In this document: one piece after another, positions 49,691 through 62,798 of the stretch
Position numbering within the stretch: position 1 is the stretch's first letter
How the letters are laid out: each line of letters begins with the position of its first letter
NCBI RefSeq assembly: GCF_001522545.3
Contig: NC_031781.1
Location: 14,834,010 to 14,898,009, forward strand
Reading direction: 5' to 3'
Length of the DNA stretch: 64,000 nt
Origin: Parus major
Taxonomy: Eukaryota; Chordata; Aves; Passeriformes; Paridae
Translations under genes and position numbers: made by a program
Notes under the pieces: generated by a model
What the model was told of the DNA's origin: nothing
The model's database searches: none
Seen by the model: the letters and a program-made list of their open reading frames with translations, nothing else

Positions 49691-52600
49691 TCCAGTTCCC
49701 CTTCCCAGAGCCCAACCTTTTGACAAAGCCTTAACTCTTTGGAGTTGTTCAGGGCAGGAATTTGTGAATGGGAAGCGAGTAGGCTGCCATGGATGTGTGA
49801 GATATGTTATGGTGCTGTGGTGGCAAGCAAAAGACAACAACTCTTTAGAGTGGGCCCAGCTCACCCAGGGCCCCAGAGCAGTGAGAAATGCTTGCCAGGA
49901 CAATGTGCTGGTTGTCACCCTCCCCCTGGCACAATGAGGCATTGAGGGAGACCCACAGCCCAAAATGGCAGATTTGGACTTGGAAATTTTTCAATGGTGT
50001 GTTGCACAGACGTGTCAAGGACCCAGAGCTGAGTAATGTGGAGTAAAGATAGCCTGGGAGGACGTGGATATCCTAACACCCATCACAGTGCATGCTTGGG
50101 GTGTACACAAATGCTTGGGGGAGCAGAGAAGCTGTTGTGAGAAACTGAAAAACTTGCAAAGCCCCAGTGTGATATGTGGGGATCTGACAGAAGCCTTTAG
50201 CTTTGGAGCAGCACCCTGTTTCTGCTGTAGGCACAGACCTGCATTTGGAGGGGAGGCTGTGTACCCACGGGGCTGCAGGGAGAGCAGATGCAGCACTCTG
50301 CCAGTGGGAACAGAGGTCCTGCGATGTCCTCAGGACAAACCTGTGTCTGTGGGGCTGGGTGCCTCCTTCCTGACTCGCTGGGCAGGGGGTAGTCTTTGCC
50401 CCTGCAGACTGGGATGCACTGGGGTGCACAGCTTTGCTGGATGACTGTGCTTGAGGCTTGGGCTGGCATTCAAACCCACTTCTGGATTTTAATATGATGT
50501 CTCCTGCACACCATGAAGTTTAGGAGCACTTCTTTTCTTTCCTGCTTGTCCCTCTGCTCACATTTTTAGCTCTAAGACAGTCTCTTTCTTGCCTGGTAAG
50601 AGCCACAGAGAAAGGAGGTGCTGGTAAGGGCACAAAAGACATAAATTTGTGCTTAATCAGGCTATAGTTCTAAAGCTTCTGAAATTTCTTGGTTGTTAAA
50701 ATAATTTGGGATTATTTGTGTGCAAATTTATCTTTCCCCAGCCCATGAAGTTGAAGTGACTTTCCTGTAAGAAGTTATTCTTGCTTGCTTATTCAAATAG
50801 AGTGTTTATTTGCTCTCTTCATGTTTTTTCTCATTACAATCCCTTTCCTTCCCTTTCTCCAACCTCCCTTTGGGTCTCTCCTTCCTTGCCTGAATTTCAA
50901 TTCAAAGCCCTGTTAGAGTTTTCCATTCTCTTCTAGGGCTGAGTCACTGACTTTAGTCAGCCTCCCACCATGGATGGCAAGGGAGAGGAGGAAGAGAAAG
51001 AAGAAACAGACAGAAATTGCTTCAACACCAGCCAGAAGCTGCATAAAAAGGCCCAAATGTTATGGCATCTGAAATAAAATCAAGCACAAGCGAGCCCTGC
51101 CAAATCTCCCTTGAGATGCTGGAAATCTGGAAGTGTTCAGCGCAGTTAAAGAGCAGATTTCTAACCTAAATGTCAGTGGAGGGGTCGGGGCACACATCCT
51201 GCTTTGCAGGTGGGATCACTGTGATCTCAGCCCTTTGCAGGCACAGCCAGGCTCAGCATCCCTCCCCTGCTGTGGGGACATTTGCTCTGCAGGGAGATGA
51301 TGCTGGCCACAGCCCATGCTGCAGTTTGGTGGCCCGGTGGCACACGTGTGGCAGAGCTGGAGTCAATCCCTGGATCAGCACACGCTGGAGCAATGCAAGG
51401 AATGGCTGAACACCCAAGCCACCCCCAGCCCCAGTCCTGCCCCAGCACTGCAGGAGCTGAGGGAAGAAAGGGTTGGGGTTGCTGCTGCATCCCAATGCCA
51501 TCTTCAGCCCTGGCTGGGCACACACAGAGCTTTGGACCCTGACTTCCAGAGAATGCTCCCAACCAGTGCCCAGGCTGCATGGGCATGCAAGGCAAACATA
51601 TCCCCTGTACAAACCACCTCTTTTTCCCCACTCATTTTCATGGCAACAGATCTCGTTTCCAACTAGTGAGAAACCTGCCAAGTCTAATTAATCTGTCTGC
51701 AATGATGACAAGTTTCCCCTTGTTGAAACCAGACTCCATGTTCTAGCAGAAAGCCCTGGGCTCAGCATGGCATCCAGAGTGCCAGAGCCCTGCTGCTGGC
51801 TGTGGACAGCTCTGAACCTCACTGGGCACCTCAGCTGGGGCTGCAAGGAGGGCTCAGACTCAGAATTTTCCAGAGCATCCAAAGCTCCTGTAGCCAGGCC
51901 TCTTCTTTCCCTGTTAAGGTGGAAATGATGGAGCAAACAATTCTTCTGTGCCTCCAGGAAAAAGTCCCATCTCTCCCAGGTCTTTGCCTGGAGAGGGAAG
52001 TGTTGAGAATTTCTCCACAAGGATATTTGAGCTGGATTTTGTCCCTGTCTTTGACTGTCTTCTGGAAAAGCTTGTTTTTCTCCACAGTCTATATGGTTAC
52101 TAATCTCCCCATCACGCTTCCTACATTAAACACCACCCCTCTCTTCACCCACCACCTTTTGATGGCTTTTCCAAGCCCAGAACAGACCTTGCATGGTCTC
52201 CTTTCAAGGCACTTGGCTCCTAGAGCTTCCAGAGTAGGTGAAGGTTCATTTCAATGCAAGTCCAATAAAATCTACTTCTGCCATAAAAGGCTATCACTGG
52301 CAAGTCTCAGGCATTTTCTACACCTCTTGCCATAAACCTAAGCAGTTTTAACTGCACTTATTTATTTGTGTCACCAGCTAATCTGTTCTTTTGGGAAAGC
52401 AGATTTTGTATTGTTTGTCATTTCAGAGACATTTTTTCCATCTCTTTCATGTGCTAAATCACAAGTTCTCTAATGTTGCAATCCATTTTTCTCCATAAAA
52501 GCAGTTAATAATGATAGATTAGATTGGCCTTTCTGACAGATTAGATAGGTTTTTAGGCTTGGCCTTTGATGAAATTACAAGGGAGAGCAGGAGACAAGTA

Positions 52601-53369
52601 GTAAAAAACGTCCTCATAGTGAAAGGTTTGACTTCTTATCTTCATAGATTAGCACCCTGCCTCTGCAAACAGCTTCCAGAAAGCTTAATGAGTCTGTGGG
52701 GACTGACTGTTATCAGGAATAGTTGCTCTCTGGGGACTTGAAGGGCAAGGAGCAGCCACTTTGATTTAATGAGTAAAAATATACTGTGCTGCCCACTGCA
52801 AGGGCCATTAAGCAAAGGAGCCGTGGGTTTCCTCAGTGCTGCACACACAGTGTCCCTTCTCTCTGCCTCCATGTACACCAACACATCTTGGGAATTCCCA
52901 GCACAGCCAGTGGAATGGGATGGGTGAAGGTTGGTGGTTTAAATTCTCAGCCCTGTCCATGGCTGGGTCCAGCCAGCCAGGAAAGGGGCAAGGCCTGGAG
53001 TCTGGGATTAGACATGAGTGGGCAAACCAGTGTGATTTCCATCTAATAAAAAGGAGTCTGAGGACATCCTGTCCACCTGCACCTCTCTCATGACATGTAT
53101 TCATGGCAGACCAACATGGTCTCCCTCTGCCTGCCTCCCAGAGCTGAGCAGGAATTTCAGGAACTGGGAGATGAACAGATCCAAGTGCATCCAGGGATCT
53201 CCCACAGGGCTGAGCTGAGCACTGGGCTGCAGATTCCATGGGGGAGCTCTACAGGAAAGTGTCAGCATGTGGAAAGGGCTCTCACAAAGCACAGGAGATG
53301 ACTTTACTGAGTGAGGATGTCACCTCCCTGTCTTGGGAATGACAGTGCTTCTTTTTCTTCTCTTACCAG
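49691..53369. other. Unique non-coding sequence
   Basis: No gene or repeat recognised. A purine tract lies at 50983-51010. The longest frame is 177 codons (51802-52335 +), with no recognised domain and opposing frames of 110 and 84 codons on the minus strand. Composition alternates between GC-moderate and AT-rich pieces. Confidence 0.5.
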
Positions 53370-53657
53370 GAGAAAATCTTCATGAAGCTTGTGCAGATTT
53401 CTGAAGCTGCTTTGGCCCTGCAGCTCCTAGCTAAGGAATGCTCAGGGGATGTCAAGGCATCATCATTTCCCTCTGTGGGAAAAGGAAACATGCTCTCCTG
53501 CAGCAGAGCCCAGGCATTCCCCCAGAGAAGGCAGATTTGTCCTTCTCTACAGAAATATCTTCTGTGTGGAGGTGGCTGCAGTGCTGCATTCCCTGATCCC
53601 AATTCCAGCAAACCAAACAGCTGGGTTGATTGCTGCTTGGTGAAAAAAGTGTTTTAA
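53370..53657 (+). CDS. Candidate 3'-terminal coding exon (speculative, partial)
   Basis: A very strong acceptor, GCTTCTTTTTCTTCTCTTACCAG, ends at 53369 (shown here in 23 bases only as the site itself lies at 53347-53369). From 53370 one frame is open for 95 codons to a TAA at 53655-53657, and an in-frame stop lies just nine codons upstream of the acceptor. The peptide begins with a helix-like segment E-K-I-F-M-K-L-V-Q-I-S-E-A-A-L-A-L-Q-L-L. It then becomes serine-rich, with a cysteine cluster L-C-G-G-G-C at about residues 66-71. I do not recognise it. An 82-codon minus frame overlaps, and no clear AATAAA follows within a few hundred bases. It may be a non-coding or cryptic exon, or chance. 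Confidence 0.18.
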   Translation, partial: EKIFMKLVQISEAALALQLLAKECSGDVKASSFPSVGKGNMLSCSRAQAFPQRRQICPSLQKYLLCGGGCSAAFPDPNSSKPNSWVDCCLVKKVF

Positions 53658-56600
53658 CAGCATCACCAAGTCATTCTCCTCTGGAACAAGTCCCCAAACT
53701 CCTTGGGGCTGCAGGCTCAACTTTACGCTATGAGCACTTGGAGAAACCCTGCTCTGACAGGGGAATCTGTGCCTTCCCCTCATGCTCCTGGATTAATTAG
53801 AAAAGTCTTCAAACATCCCAAACACAATGATTTCCCTGTGATTTTTTCAAATAAGCAATTTATTTTAGAAATAACACCTCAGCCTTGGGGACCTGCTATC
53901 TATGCAAGTGGTTTGTATTAACTGCAGAGAGGAATCCTTTGGGGTGAAAACACCAGCTTTTGGAAGACTGTAATACACTGCTAATTTGTACTTATTTATT
54001 TATTTGACAAAAGCCATGAAAACTGAAAGGCATCCCAAGGATTATTTTAATCTCCTTGCCATTCTCAGGGTATTGTTTGTATTCTAGGGAGATCACTTGA
54101 AATTTCAGCACTGTCTTCTCATACAAAGGATATGTTATTAACATGCATATTCTTTGGCAGAATTTCCACATGCTTTTTGAACCAGGAAGGCATTTTTTAT
54201 CTTGCTTTCATTTGAAAGGTGGAAAAGCTGTTTTTCCATTAGGGCAGATCATCAAGGGAAATAGTTCAGGCTGGAAGAAATCAGTCATGAGAGTGTCAAT
54301 TCAGCTGCACAGGGCCCCAGAGGAAAGATTGGAGGAGTTTGGCTCTGTCTGGACTTCATCTAACACAGCAGACTGTCCAGGCATGATGGCTTTTTGGTGT
54401 GGACAGTGACATCCAGGAGCCTGTGAGGACCTGTGAGGCAAGGTGAGGCTGGATGTGGCATGGAGAAAGAGGGACTAAAGCACCAGCCATGCTGCTGAGG
54501 ACTATGAATGTGTGACATGTGCTGGGAGCAGAGCCTGGCTCCTTCTGGGCTCACTGAGAGGCTTTTGGCAGCAGAAGGGGTTCAGTTCCCGTCACCTGGG
54601 CTGATAGCAGCTCCCTGTAACCAGCCCTGCAGAGCTCAACTCTGCTTGAATGCTTTGGCTCACACACTCTGGGTTAATCTGAATTAGCAGCTTTCTCCAG
54701 ACATGAGTTTTTTTCTGCTGCAGCAGGAGGATGGGCTGTTTTTACCCATGTGGCTGGATCCAGAAGGGAATTTCTGTCCACAGGAGGGGTTTGGAGCAGA
54801 GATGCAGCAGAGAGATTCCCCCAGCAGAGCTGAACACCCCAAAAAGGGGCTCTGTGAGGCTTTGTCTTCCTTGTGCTCCTGGACACCCCCCAGCATGACT
54901 TTATCTTTTGGCCTAAACATGTGTGCAGCTGTTTCACTGCCTGCTTTGGGCCTGGAACAAACTTGCCTGATAGTGTCTCACTTTGGCTTTCCCAAACCTG
55001 TTTGTTGGAAGTGATCTTTTACATCACCTTGTGCTGCCAACCTCATCTGCAGCCAGGAAAATTAATGACCCCAGCTAGCCCCATGTTTTTCTCTAGAGAA
55101 AGGGCACAGGTGAGAAGGGAAGGTGCCAGCAAACACCCAAAATTGGGCATCCTGGGAGATGTCTGGAGATGTGTCCCCTTTTCTCACACGTGCAGGCAGT
55201 GCCCTCTAGTGCTGCTGCCTTTTGGACAAAGTTGGGAATGTTAAATAACGAGAAAAACTGAGAGCAAAGCTCTGGCCTGAGCTGACAGCACAGGCAGATG
55301 GACATAAATCCCTAAGCTCTGCCAGCATCCAGGGCATGAGGTGGCTGTGGTTGCCCTTCTCCCTGCAGGAGCAGCATTGGTGGTGGCCGTGGTGGCCAGT
55401 GGAGAGCTGGGACACACAGGAAAGCCCATTAGGCACTGGGATTTCCCCCTGGAATCACAGGAAGAACACAGATAATGCGTGGTGGGTCTGCAGAGATGTC
55501 CTCTCCTGGTGGTGCCTCATGTCCTCAGTCTGGTGGCAAGGACTCCAAACTTGTGGCACATTCCTGCTGGGAAGCTCCTTCACAGCCTGTCACACTCTGC
55601 TGCCACCAGAGCACCACGTTTCAACCAACAGGTGAGGACACTCAATCACGCTCCTGGTGAGACAGGTGACATCGGCAAAAATGGGGAGAAAAGTTAAATC
55701 TGATTTGCATTGGGAAAACAGCAATGTTAATTTAAGCTGGAGACTTATTTTGTATCTTTCTTCCTTTTATTTTTTCCTCTAAGAAATGTTTTTTATTGTC
55801 TTGCAAGTTTTGAACATTTTATTGCTTCATTTTCATTTATTGATCACAGTTTGTTTGCTGTTGGCTCCTGGCTCTAATCAGTTCTGCCTTCTAGAACAGA
55901 AAAAAGGTTTTTCTTTTCTAAATGCATGTATGTTTAATGAAAAAAAAAAGCCCAAAAGCTCATCCTACCTCTGGTTTGGAGAAAAATTTAATTTGTATCC
56001 TTGGGAAGTGAAAAGCTTTTCTATAAAACACATTGAAAAGGGAAATTTGATCTGTATGATTCCACACAGACTCTTCCTTCTTATTTCTTATTCTCAGAGG
56101 ATGTCTTTTATCTTCATATCATCTTGGCTGACTCCAGCCACAACCCATGTACTGCTCTCAACATACTTGAGCACAACCTTGCTGATGAAAACACCTCCCA
56201 TTTCTCAGCCAGGAAGGTGTCATTTATTACTTCTACCCCACTGGGCTCTGGGGACTGAGTGGGGAGCAGGTTTCTTCTCAGTTAGTTGATGTAAATACAC
56301 ACAATTAAAAATTGCTCACTACTTCTCAGAGATGGAGACCGAGGGGCATGGACAGACCCTGGCACAGTCCCTTGGGGCAGAACCAGGGCCAGGTGAGGTG
56401 CTGGAGCAGAGCTGGGCTCTGGAACGTTGTCTTTTCTCTGCCTGTCTCAGGTCCTTGCTGTGAAGGCCACAGCTCCATCTCATGGTCCCTGCACCCACAC
56501 CCACAGAGTTCATGTGGCAGCCTGGTGCCAGCAGTGAGATGTTCCAGCTGAGCCTGGTGGGCCCCAGAGATGTGTTCTGAGAAGTGCCTTAATTTTTCTA

Positions 56601-57049
56601 ATTAATACAATCCAAACAGTCAAGTTTTTTTCTTCAACAAGTTTGAACTGGCTAAATTGCCTTCACCTTCTGAAACTTAGAGGGCTGGATAACTCTTTGG
56701 TTGATACTTAAATATCTTGGCCTCATACCAGAAGAACAAGAATCAAGGTGTCTCTGCCTGGGACACAGTGAAAACCTGGGCACAAGTGCTTTGTGGATTC
56801 CTGATGAAATTGATACTCTGATATTGATTCCCAGTGTAGATGGTGCCTCATTAACAGAAGAGTTTTAATGGAGTCACATCTTCCTTGGCCAGAAAGTAAC
56901 TCTCTTTACTTTTAGTGAGCTGAAGCTCTTAGTTAATACTCATTTTTCCTTAAATGATATTTCACTGGTACAGTAAATGATCAATTTCTGTTCCTTGTAA
57001 CCAAGGTCAGGTGTGAGAGAATAATAGTCTCCTAGCCCAGCTTGGAACA
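53658..57049. other. Unique non-coding sequence
   Basis: No gene or repeat recognised. An A10 run lies at about 55939-55949. The largest frame, 167 codons at 55786-56289 (+), is rich in Phe, Leu and Ser, as T-rich chance frames are. An acceptor-like CCCTTCTCCCTGCAG ends at 55370, but the frame behind it is tryptophan-rich and unlike a normal protein. Confidence 0.5.
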
Positions 57050-57270
57050 CCACATGGAAATGATTTATTGCATTTCTAAAAGAGGATTCTTGACATTTTG
57101 AAAATGCAATGTAGTCCAACAGTAATTAAGCAAAAAACAGGCTGCTGAACAATTGATTGCCACTGTCAGCAAAGCCTGATTAACTCAGATGCTTGAAGAA
57201 CTGTTTCTGCCACCCATGAATTAAAGGTTAGTAATTAAATTTATGGGCCATGGCCACTGTCTCTGGATGG
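57050..57270. promoter_or_regulatory. Homeodomain-motif-dense candidate conserved element
   Basis: TAATTA occurs at 57123-57128 and 57232-57237. CAATTGATTGCC, TGATTAACTC and GAATTAAAGG lie between them, with two TGCTGA/TCAGCA-type words. The sequence is repeat-free and almost without open frames. This is typical of, but not proof of, a developmental enhancer. Confidence 0.2.
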
Positions 57271-59159
57271 CACTTCACTTATAAGTGTCCCAATGAAGAA
57301 TAATCAGATAGAAAAAAACACAGGTTGTTACCTCTAAGGCTTTTTATTGAGAGAGAATGAAAAGTGGCAGAGGATTGTGCAGCTGTATCAGGCATTGAGA
57401 GATCTGTGGCCAGGAAAGGCAGGACTGATGTTCTGACAGGGTGATGGAACCTTGTTCAAGCTGACAAGCAGAAACCAGACTTGAAAGGGAGTTTCACTTT
57501 GAAAGGATGAGCATTAGTAATTACTAATTACATTAATAATGTCTCTCCCACTTGGAGTCTTCAGGGTGGGTTGCTGACCCACCAGCCTGATGCACAAAGC
57601 TCAACTTGATACAGAAGCCACTGGTTGAATTCTCCCAGTGACGGCAGTGGCCAGACAGTGATGGCAACACAAGCTGGTCACAATCACAGCTCCTGCCAGG
57701 GAGTTTGTTTTGGGCCCACCTGGTCAATGTGGAAAAGAGATGATGGACAGCAACTGCCTTGAAAAATCACTGTAAAGCCAAGGGGCATCGTGATGTTCCA
57801 TAGCCCCCACATTTTAGGCCCTCCCTTGTGCTGGCTGAGCAACTTGAAAGACTTTTGGGAATTTCTCATCCTTTAAAAAGACCTAAATTTATGTCTTAGA
57901 TAGTTTGGGGTTTCAGGTTCCCCTTTGGGCTGCCTCCTCTGGGATGCAGCAGCCCCAGGGTAGCCAAAAGGCAGGGTCTGTAGCCAGTCACTGGGATGTG
58001 ACAAACATTTCTGTCAAACAACACTCTGGGATTTGGGAAACCATGGGTTTTTACTGGATTCATGAAAGCTGTGCCTTCATCATGCAGGTTTATTGTGTGT
58101 TTGTTGAGATTAAGGAGGTTTTTGGAGATGCCTGAAATTTTGTTCCTGAGCAGAAGTTAACAGATGTTATTTGATTGCTTTGACAGACTTAGACATTGTT
58201 TTTGCAGGTTTCTTCCCACCACTGGGCTGTCATTCTTGATGAAAGCAACTTGAATTTAATTGCAAGGCTACGTTGGACTCCTGCAGAAGCACACTGTAGT
58301 CTCATTTTCACATTAGGATAAGAATGAAAAAAAAATTAAAAATCAATGCATAATGATTTTTGCAATCTGCCATCCTCTTGGGTGAAACTCATCCAGAACA
58401 AACCAAAGAACAGTAAAAACACACTTCTTCTGTGAAGACCTAACTCTGCTCATTACACACTGAAGATTTCTGCAGCTTTTCCCCCCTTTCCTGCCAGTTT
58501 TGACAGACACATTTAAAATCCTGCACTTTACTGACAGCAGCTGGAAAAGCAGCATGGCAGAGCTCGTGCTGCACCTTCACTGTTATTTTCCCTCATGAAC
58601 ATAGGTCTGCAAACCCTCCTGAGCATTCAGAGGGTGTTTCCACAACAGTTGGAGTGTTAGTCAGCAGGATCAGGATTAACTCTCCCCTGTGGGTGCAAAC
58701 ACACAGCATCTAAACGTGCCCATTGCCACCAAGTTTTCTCTAGCACGAGTTACCTCTCCTGCTAATTGCAGCTCTGTAGCTACCAGATCCAAAGCAGCAG
58801 AAAAATCTCATGGGATTTTTGATGATTTGGGGTTAATTTTATTAGGGTTGTTTGGAATATCATACTGCTGGCTTTCAAATTTTGTTCTTAGTCTCTTCCT
58901 AACTGACACCTGCTCTGAATTCATCTTTCTTCTGAATCTAAGCAAGGCATTTTGGTCCATCTCATGGCACTTTCAGGACCCTCTGGTATTGCTGCTGGAG
59001 CTCCATGACAAACACACACAGCTCTCACACCACAAGAACATGAAAGTGTCACCATGGGGCAGACAGGGGTGGCCAGGGCCATGTGGCCAGGGCAGCAGCC
59101 TGAATGAGATAAATAGGCTGTGATTCATATTTCCATGGGCTTGTGCACATTCACACAGC
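57271..59159. other. Unique non-coding sequence
   Basis: No gene or repeat recognised. A short A-rich piece lies at about 58324-58345. A 144-codon plus frame (58689-59123) has no recognised domain. Confidence 0.55.
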
Positions 59160-59450
59160 CGTACTGAAAGGAGAAGAAAGAGTTATTTATGATGTATCCT
59201 GAAATATAAATTATATCAAAGTCAAAGCTCAGGGTAATTGCTGCTGAAGTAGATCCAAAGGTTGACATTATGATTAAATAGTGCTGCTGCCTTTAAGGGG
59301 AAATCTAGTTACAGACAAACAACATGGAGGTCAGCAACAAAATATAATTCAATTCCTAGCTATGAATTAATAAATGTGCTTTAGATTCATTTAAATCCAC
59401 AAAGAGACTTTGTGTTGCAGAAATATTCATTAGGAAGTTTACCAGATTAT
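59160..59450. promoter_or_regulatory. AT-rich candidate conserved element
   Basis: A TCF/LEF-type ATCAAAG lies at 59215-59221, directly followed by a second TCAAAG. Downstream are GATTAAAT, GAATTAATAAAT and ATTCATTTAAAT words. No repeat or reading frame explains the block. As elsewhere, only cross-species alignment could establish conservation. Confidence 0.18.
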
Positions 59451-62216
59451 TCCTCTGGCAGGGGTTCAGCTTTCTGCACTCCTCCAGGTGAACCTACTTC
59501 ACACACAGCACAGGGAATGTGCCAGTTTTCCTTACCAAATCCATCTGCTTTGGTTTTTGATGCTCTCCCTCAGTTGCAGCTGACCTGTACAATGCCTGTC
59601 ACTGCTCAGCAGGCTCTGAACAGGACACTTGCAGGGAGCACCAGCAGGAGGACACACTGAGGGATGTCTGAGCTCAGTTTGATTTGGTAGCAATGAGGTA
59701 ACAGTGAAATGGAACCAAAAAGCCCTGCTGAAGACACCACCCAGGGAGCAGGTGATAGCTTTCCACCTTTGCTCTGGGATGTGGCCTCTCTGCAGGAGAA
59801 CACAGGTGTCAGTGGTGTGTCCTTGAATGTTTCCTGGTTTAATGAGGGTCTTCCCAACCAGTGCTTATGGGTGTGCTGGAAGTCCTTTATTTTTGAGGCT
59901 ATTTGGAAACTTTTCCTTTATTATAATAGTCTCTGGCCACCTTCCTAAACATGCAGGGGAAAAAGCTGATATCGCCAAGGACTATCCAGGGGAGGAAAAG
60001 AAAATACTTTCAGTGGTCACAGGAGGGGATGAAGTGGGGACAAGTCACACCAGTAGGCTGACAGCCCTGCCAAGGGGTGCTGAGCCCCAGTCCCGGCTCC
60101 AGGAATGGTGCCAGAGTGGGAAGGGCTCCTCGACCCACCAGCCTTTCCCTGGAGGGAGCTGGGGCTGGGGGGCTGTGCTGGCAGGACATGAAAGCAGCTC
60201 TGCCTTGGCTTTGCTGTCCCTGTCACAGTGGTGAAGGAGGGATGGGTGGCCAGGACAGAAGGCCACCCACTTCCTTCCACCTCCTGTGACCTTCATGTGC
60301 TTCTTCCCAGCACTGGAGGGATTTATGATGTGCCTTTATGGGGGTGGAAGGCTACACTTGAAATAAGATGGACAGACCCCTCTGTCCTCACTCAGAGCTT
60401 CTGTGGCTTTGGGCTGCAAATCAAACCACAAAGAACACCGAGGGCACAGGGGAAGAGCACACAGCACCTCCCTAGAGTGAAATATTCGGATATTGACAGC
60501 CAGATCAGCTCACCCCCAAACCAGAGTGCTCTGAGCTGCTGCTAACAGAGGCAGGCTGGCTGTGCTCAGCCCACGGTGCCTCAGGAACTTCCAGCAGGGG
60601 TGACTGCTGGCCACAGTAGCCACTACCCACTCCTGCCTGTGACATTGCTCGCTGTCCCCAAGGCACTGCAGGCACTGCCTGCTCCAACTCCATCCACCTA
60701 CTAAGAGCAAACACTTGGCTGCATGTCCTAAGCATAGCTGAGTGCATTGCTGATTCTTTTTCTGTGGGTTTACTTTTTAATTTGTTTGCTTGGTGTTTCT
60801 TTTAAGCAGAAAACATTGTTCTTCTCCCATTGCTTGCTATGGTTTGCTGCAGAGAGCTGCCCTAGCCTCAGGTAGCCTCACCCTTCCCAGCCTTCTGCTC
60901 CAGGGGGATTTGCTTTCCTGCAATACCAAAATCTTGTGCCACAGAGGCCAGCAAGTAATAACTCATAAGCCATTTTTGGCTTCTTTTAGCTGACAGTCAG
61001 GAGCTTGGGTGAAAAACATTTACAAGTGGGCAAGCAGTAGCCATCAAAATTGGACTTTGTCTTCCAAGCTCTGTGGTAATTTCTCACCCATAAGTTTCAC
61101 TCATTATTTATGGTAGGAATCAGCCACAGCAATTTAGGAAGCTCAGGATGTGGCTTCCTTCACCCTTGTGCATACTTAGACCTCAAGGGAGCAGGTGGAG
61201 ACTCTTCCACACTCATAAAAGGTGATTTCCAGTGACCACAGATTTGGTCCTGGGGTTTTTGGAAGGCTCCCTGTTGGTTGAATGTGGGCTATTTTTTTTC
61301 CCAGGCACTATTGACACCATCCCTGGGGTCCCAGTGGAGATGCCACAGAACGAAAATTCCTGCCCTGGAGTAAAGAAGCAGGTGGATTAGGGAAAGAATC
61401 TCCTTCATATATGGCAGCTCTGATATAGAGAACAAGATTCATCACTGGCATGAAATGCTACAGCTCAAATGAAGTTGGATAATATCTGCTTGAAAGGAGA
61501 TGCTCTAATTTCCAAGCTGCAGGAAAAGCAGCTCAAGTTGCTCAGCTGAAGTCTTTCCTTTTGAGCACTAAGCAAGGAGCAGAAAGGGGGTGGTGAAGGC
61601 AAATCTGCTTGTGCTGCTCTTGGAGATCACAGCCCTGATGCCACCCTTTGAGATTTAATTCATTTTAATTCAGTCATGAGTCACAACCTCCCTCTTTGTG
61701 GGTGCTGTAAATTGTCTGTAAGCTTCACCAGGAGGTTTCCTCTCCTGACTTAAATGCCATGGTAGCATTTGAGCCGTGCACCTGTTCCCAGCAGAAGCAT
61801 TTCCCTGCACTTCTGAAGCACAAATTTAATATCCTGGCAGTCCCCAGGACAAGTGTGTGTGCCTGCTATCAGCATGTATCTACTATCTATTACCTAACTG
61901 TATTCAAGGGTCAGCATGATATCTGTGACCCTGTCCTTTAAAGGGCCTCATGATGGAAGGAAGGACCTGTGTTGACAGTGTTGCAGATGCTTGAATCAAA
62001 CTGGTATTAAAAAACTTTACTAAAAAACTACCATAATTTTGAAGGACTTTTTTACTAAGAAATAGAAGAAATCTTTAATTAAATCCCAAACCGCAGTGAG
62101 AGGAAACACCAAGAGTGTGAACATTTGAAATAAGCAGCACACCATAATAGGTTCAGGAAATAGATGTTTTGGGCTCACAGAGAGCCCTCAAAATCTATAA
62201 AATTAATTGAACAGGA
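59451..62216. other. Unique non-coding sequence
   Basis: No gene or repeat recognised. A GC-moderate block at 60040-60720 holds several overlapping frames on both strands, none with a recognised domain. A T-rich run lies at about 61291-61299. Confidence 0.55.
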
Positions 62217-62798
62217 ATGAAAGTAGTGACTCTCAAGGAACAGATGGAGCAGAGAAACCTTGGTTACTTAGCTCTTGCTGTAAAATTCCAGTTTAGTTCC
62301 TCTTCCCACTCCCACCCCTCTCTGGAGGGAAATCCCTGGTGTCACCACGTCTCTCTTGGCACAGAGGCCACTGTTCCCATCACCCGTGTGTTGGATGAGC
62401 TCTTGCAGGTCAGCTGGTTGGGAGGCAGAGAGGGAAGCAGAGACCCCGGTGGGAAACATCAGTTTGGGATGTTGTGTTTTCTCTCCGTGGGCACCCGGAG
62501 GCCTGGGCTGAGATGCTCACCTCCAGAGCCGGCAGCCCCAGCCAAAAGCTCATTTTCCTGGAGTGCAGGAGTGCCACCAGCAGGTTTGCAGACCCTGGGC
62601 TCCGTGTGTGGGTGTTCACTGACCTCTCCTGGCCAGACCCAGGCAACTCGCAGCCAGCTGCTCCCAACTCCTTCCCGGGAAAATATTCCTGCTGGGAAGC
62701 AGCAGGGACACAACTCACAGTTAAAAGGTGACAAAAGAGGTAAAACCAACCCTCTGGGGACGTGCAGGAGATCTTCCGTGGTATCTTTACCAAACTAA
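62217..62798 (+). CDS. 193-codon open frame, no recognised product (doubtful)
   Basis: This frame runs from ATG to stop without interruption through a GC-richer patch, where stop codons are rarer. The predicted product is rich in Ser, Pro and Gly, with no signal peptide, membrane helix or known motif. Minus-strand frames of 127 and 96 codons overlap it. No promoter or splice sites are evident. I regard it as most probably a chance frame and list it only for its length. Confidence 0.1.
   Translation: MKVVTLKEQMEQRNLGYLALAVKFQFSSSSHSHPSLEGNPWCHHVSLGTEATVPITRVLDELLQVSWLGGREGSRDPGGKHQFGMLCFLSVGTRRPGLRCSPPEPAAPAKSSFSWSAGVPPAGLQTLGSVCGCSLTSPGQTQATRSQLLPTPSRENIPAGKQQGHNSQLKGDKRGKTNPLGTCRRSSVVSLPN

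Noticed and set aside
51802..52335. A 177-codon plus-strand frame
   Set aside because: About one frame of this length is expected by chance in the window. There is no domain, and opposing frames of similar plausibility exist.
31088..61418. A shared TCATATATGGCAG at about 31089 and about 61405, near a CArG-box form
   Set aside because: It departs from the CArG consensus at one end and the flanks are unrelated. A chance match is adequate.
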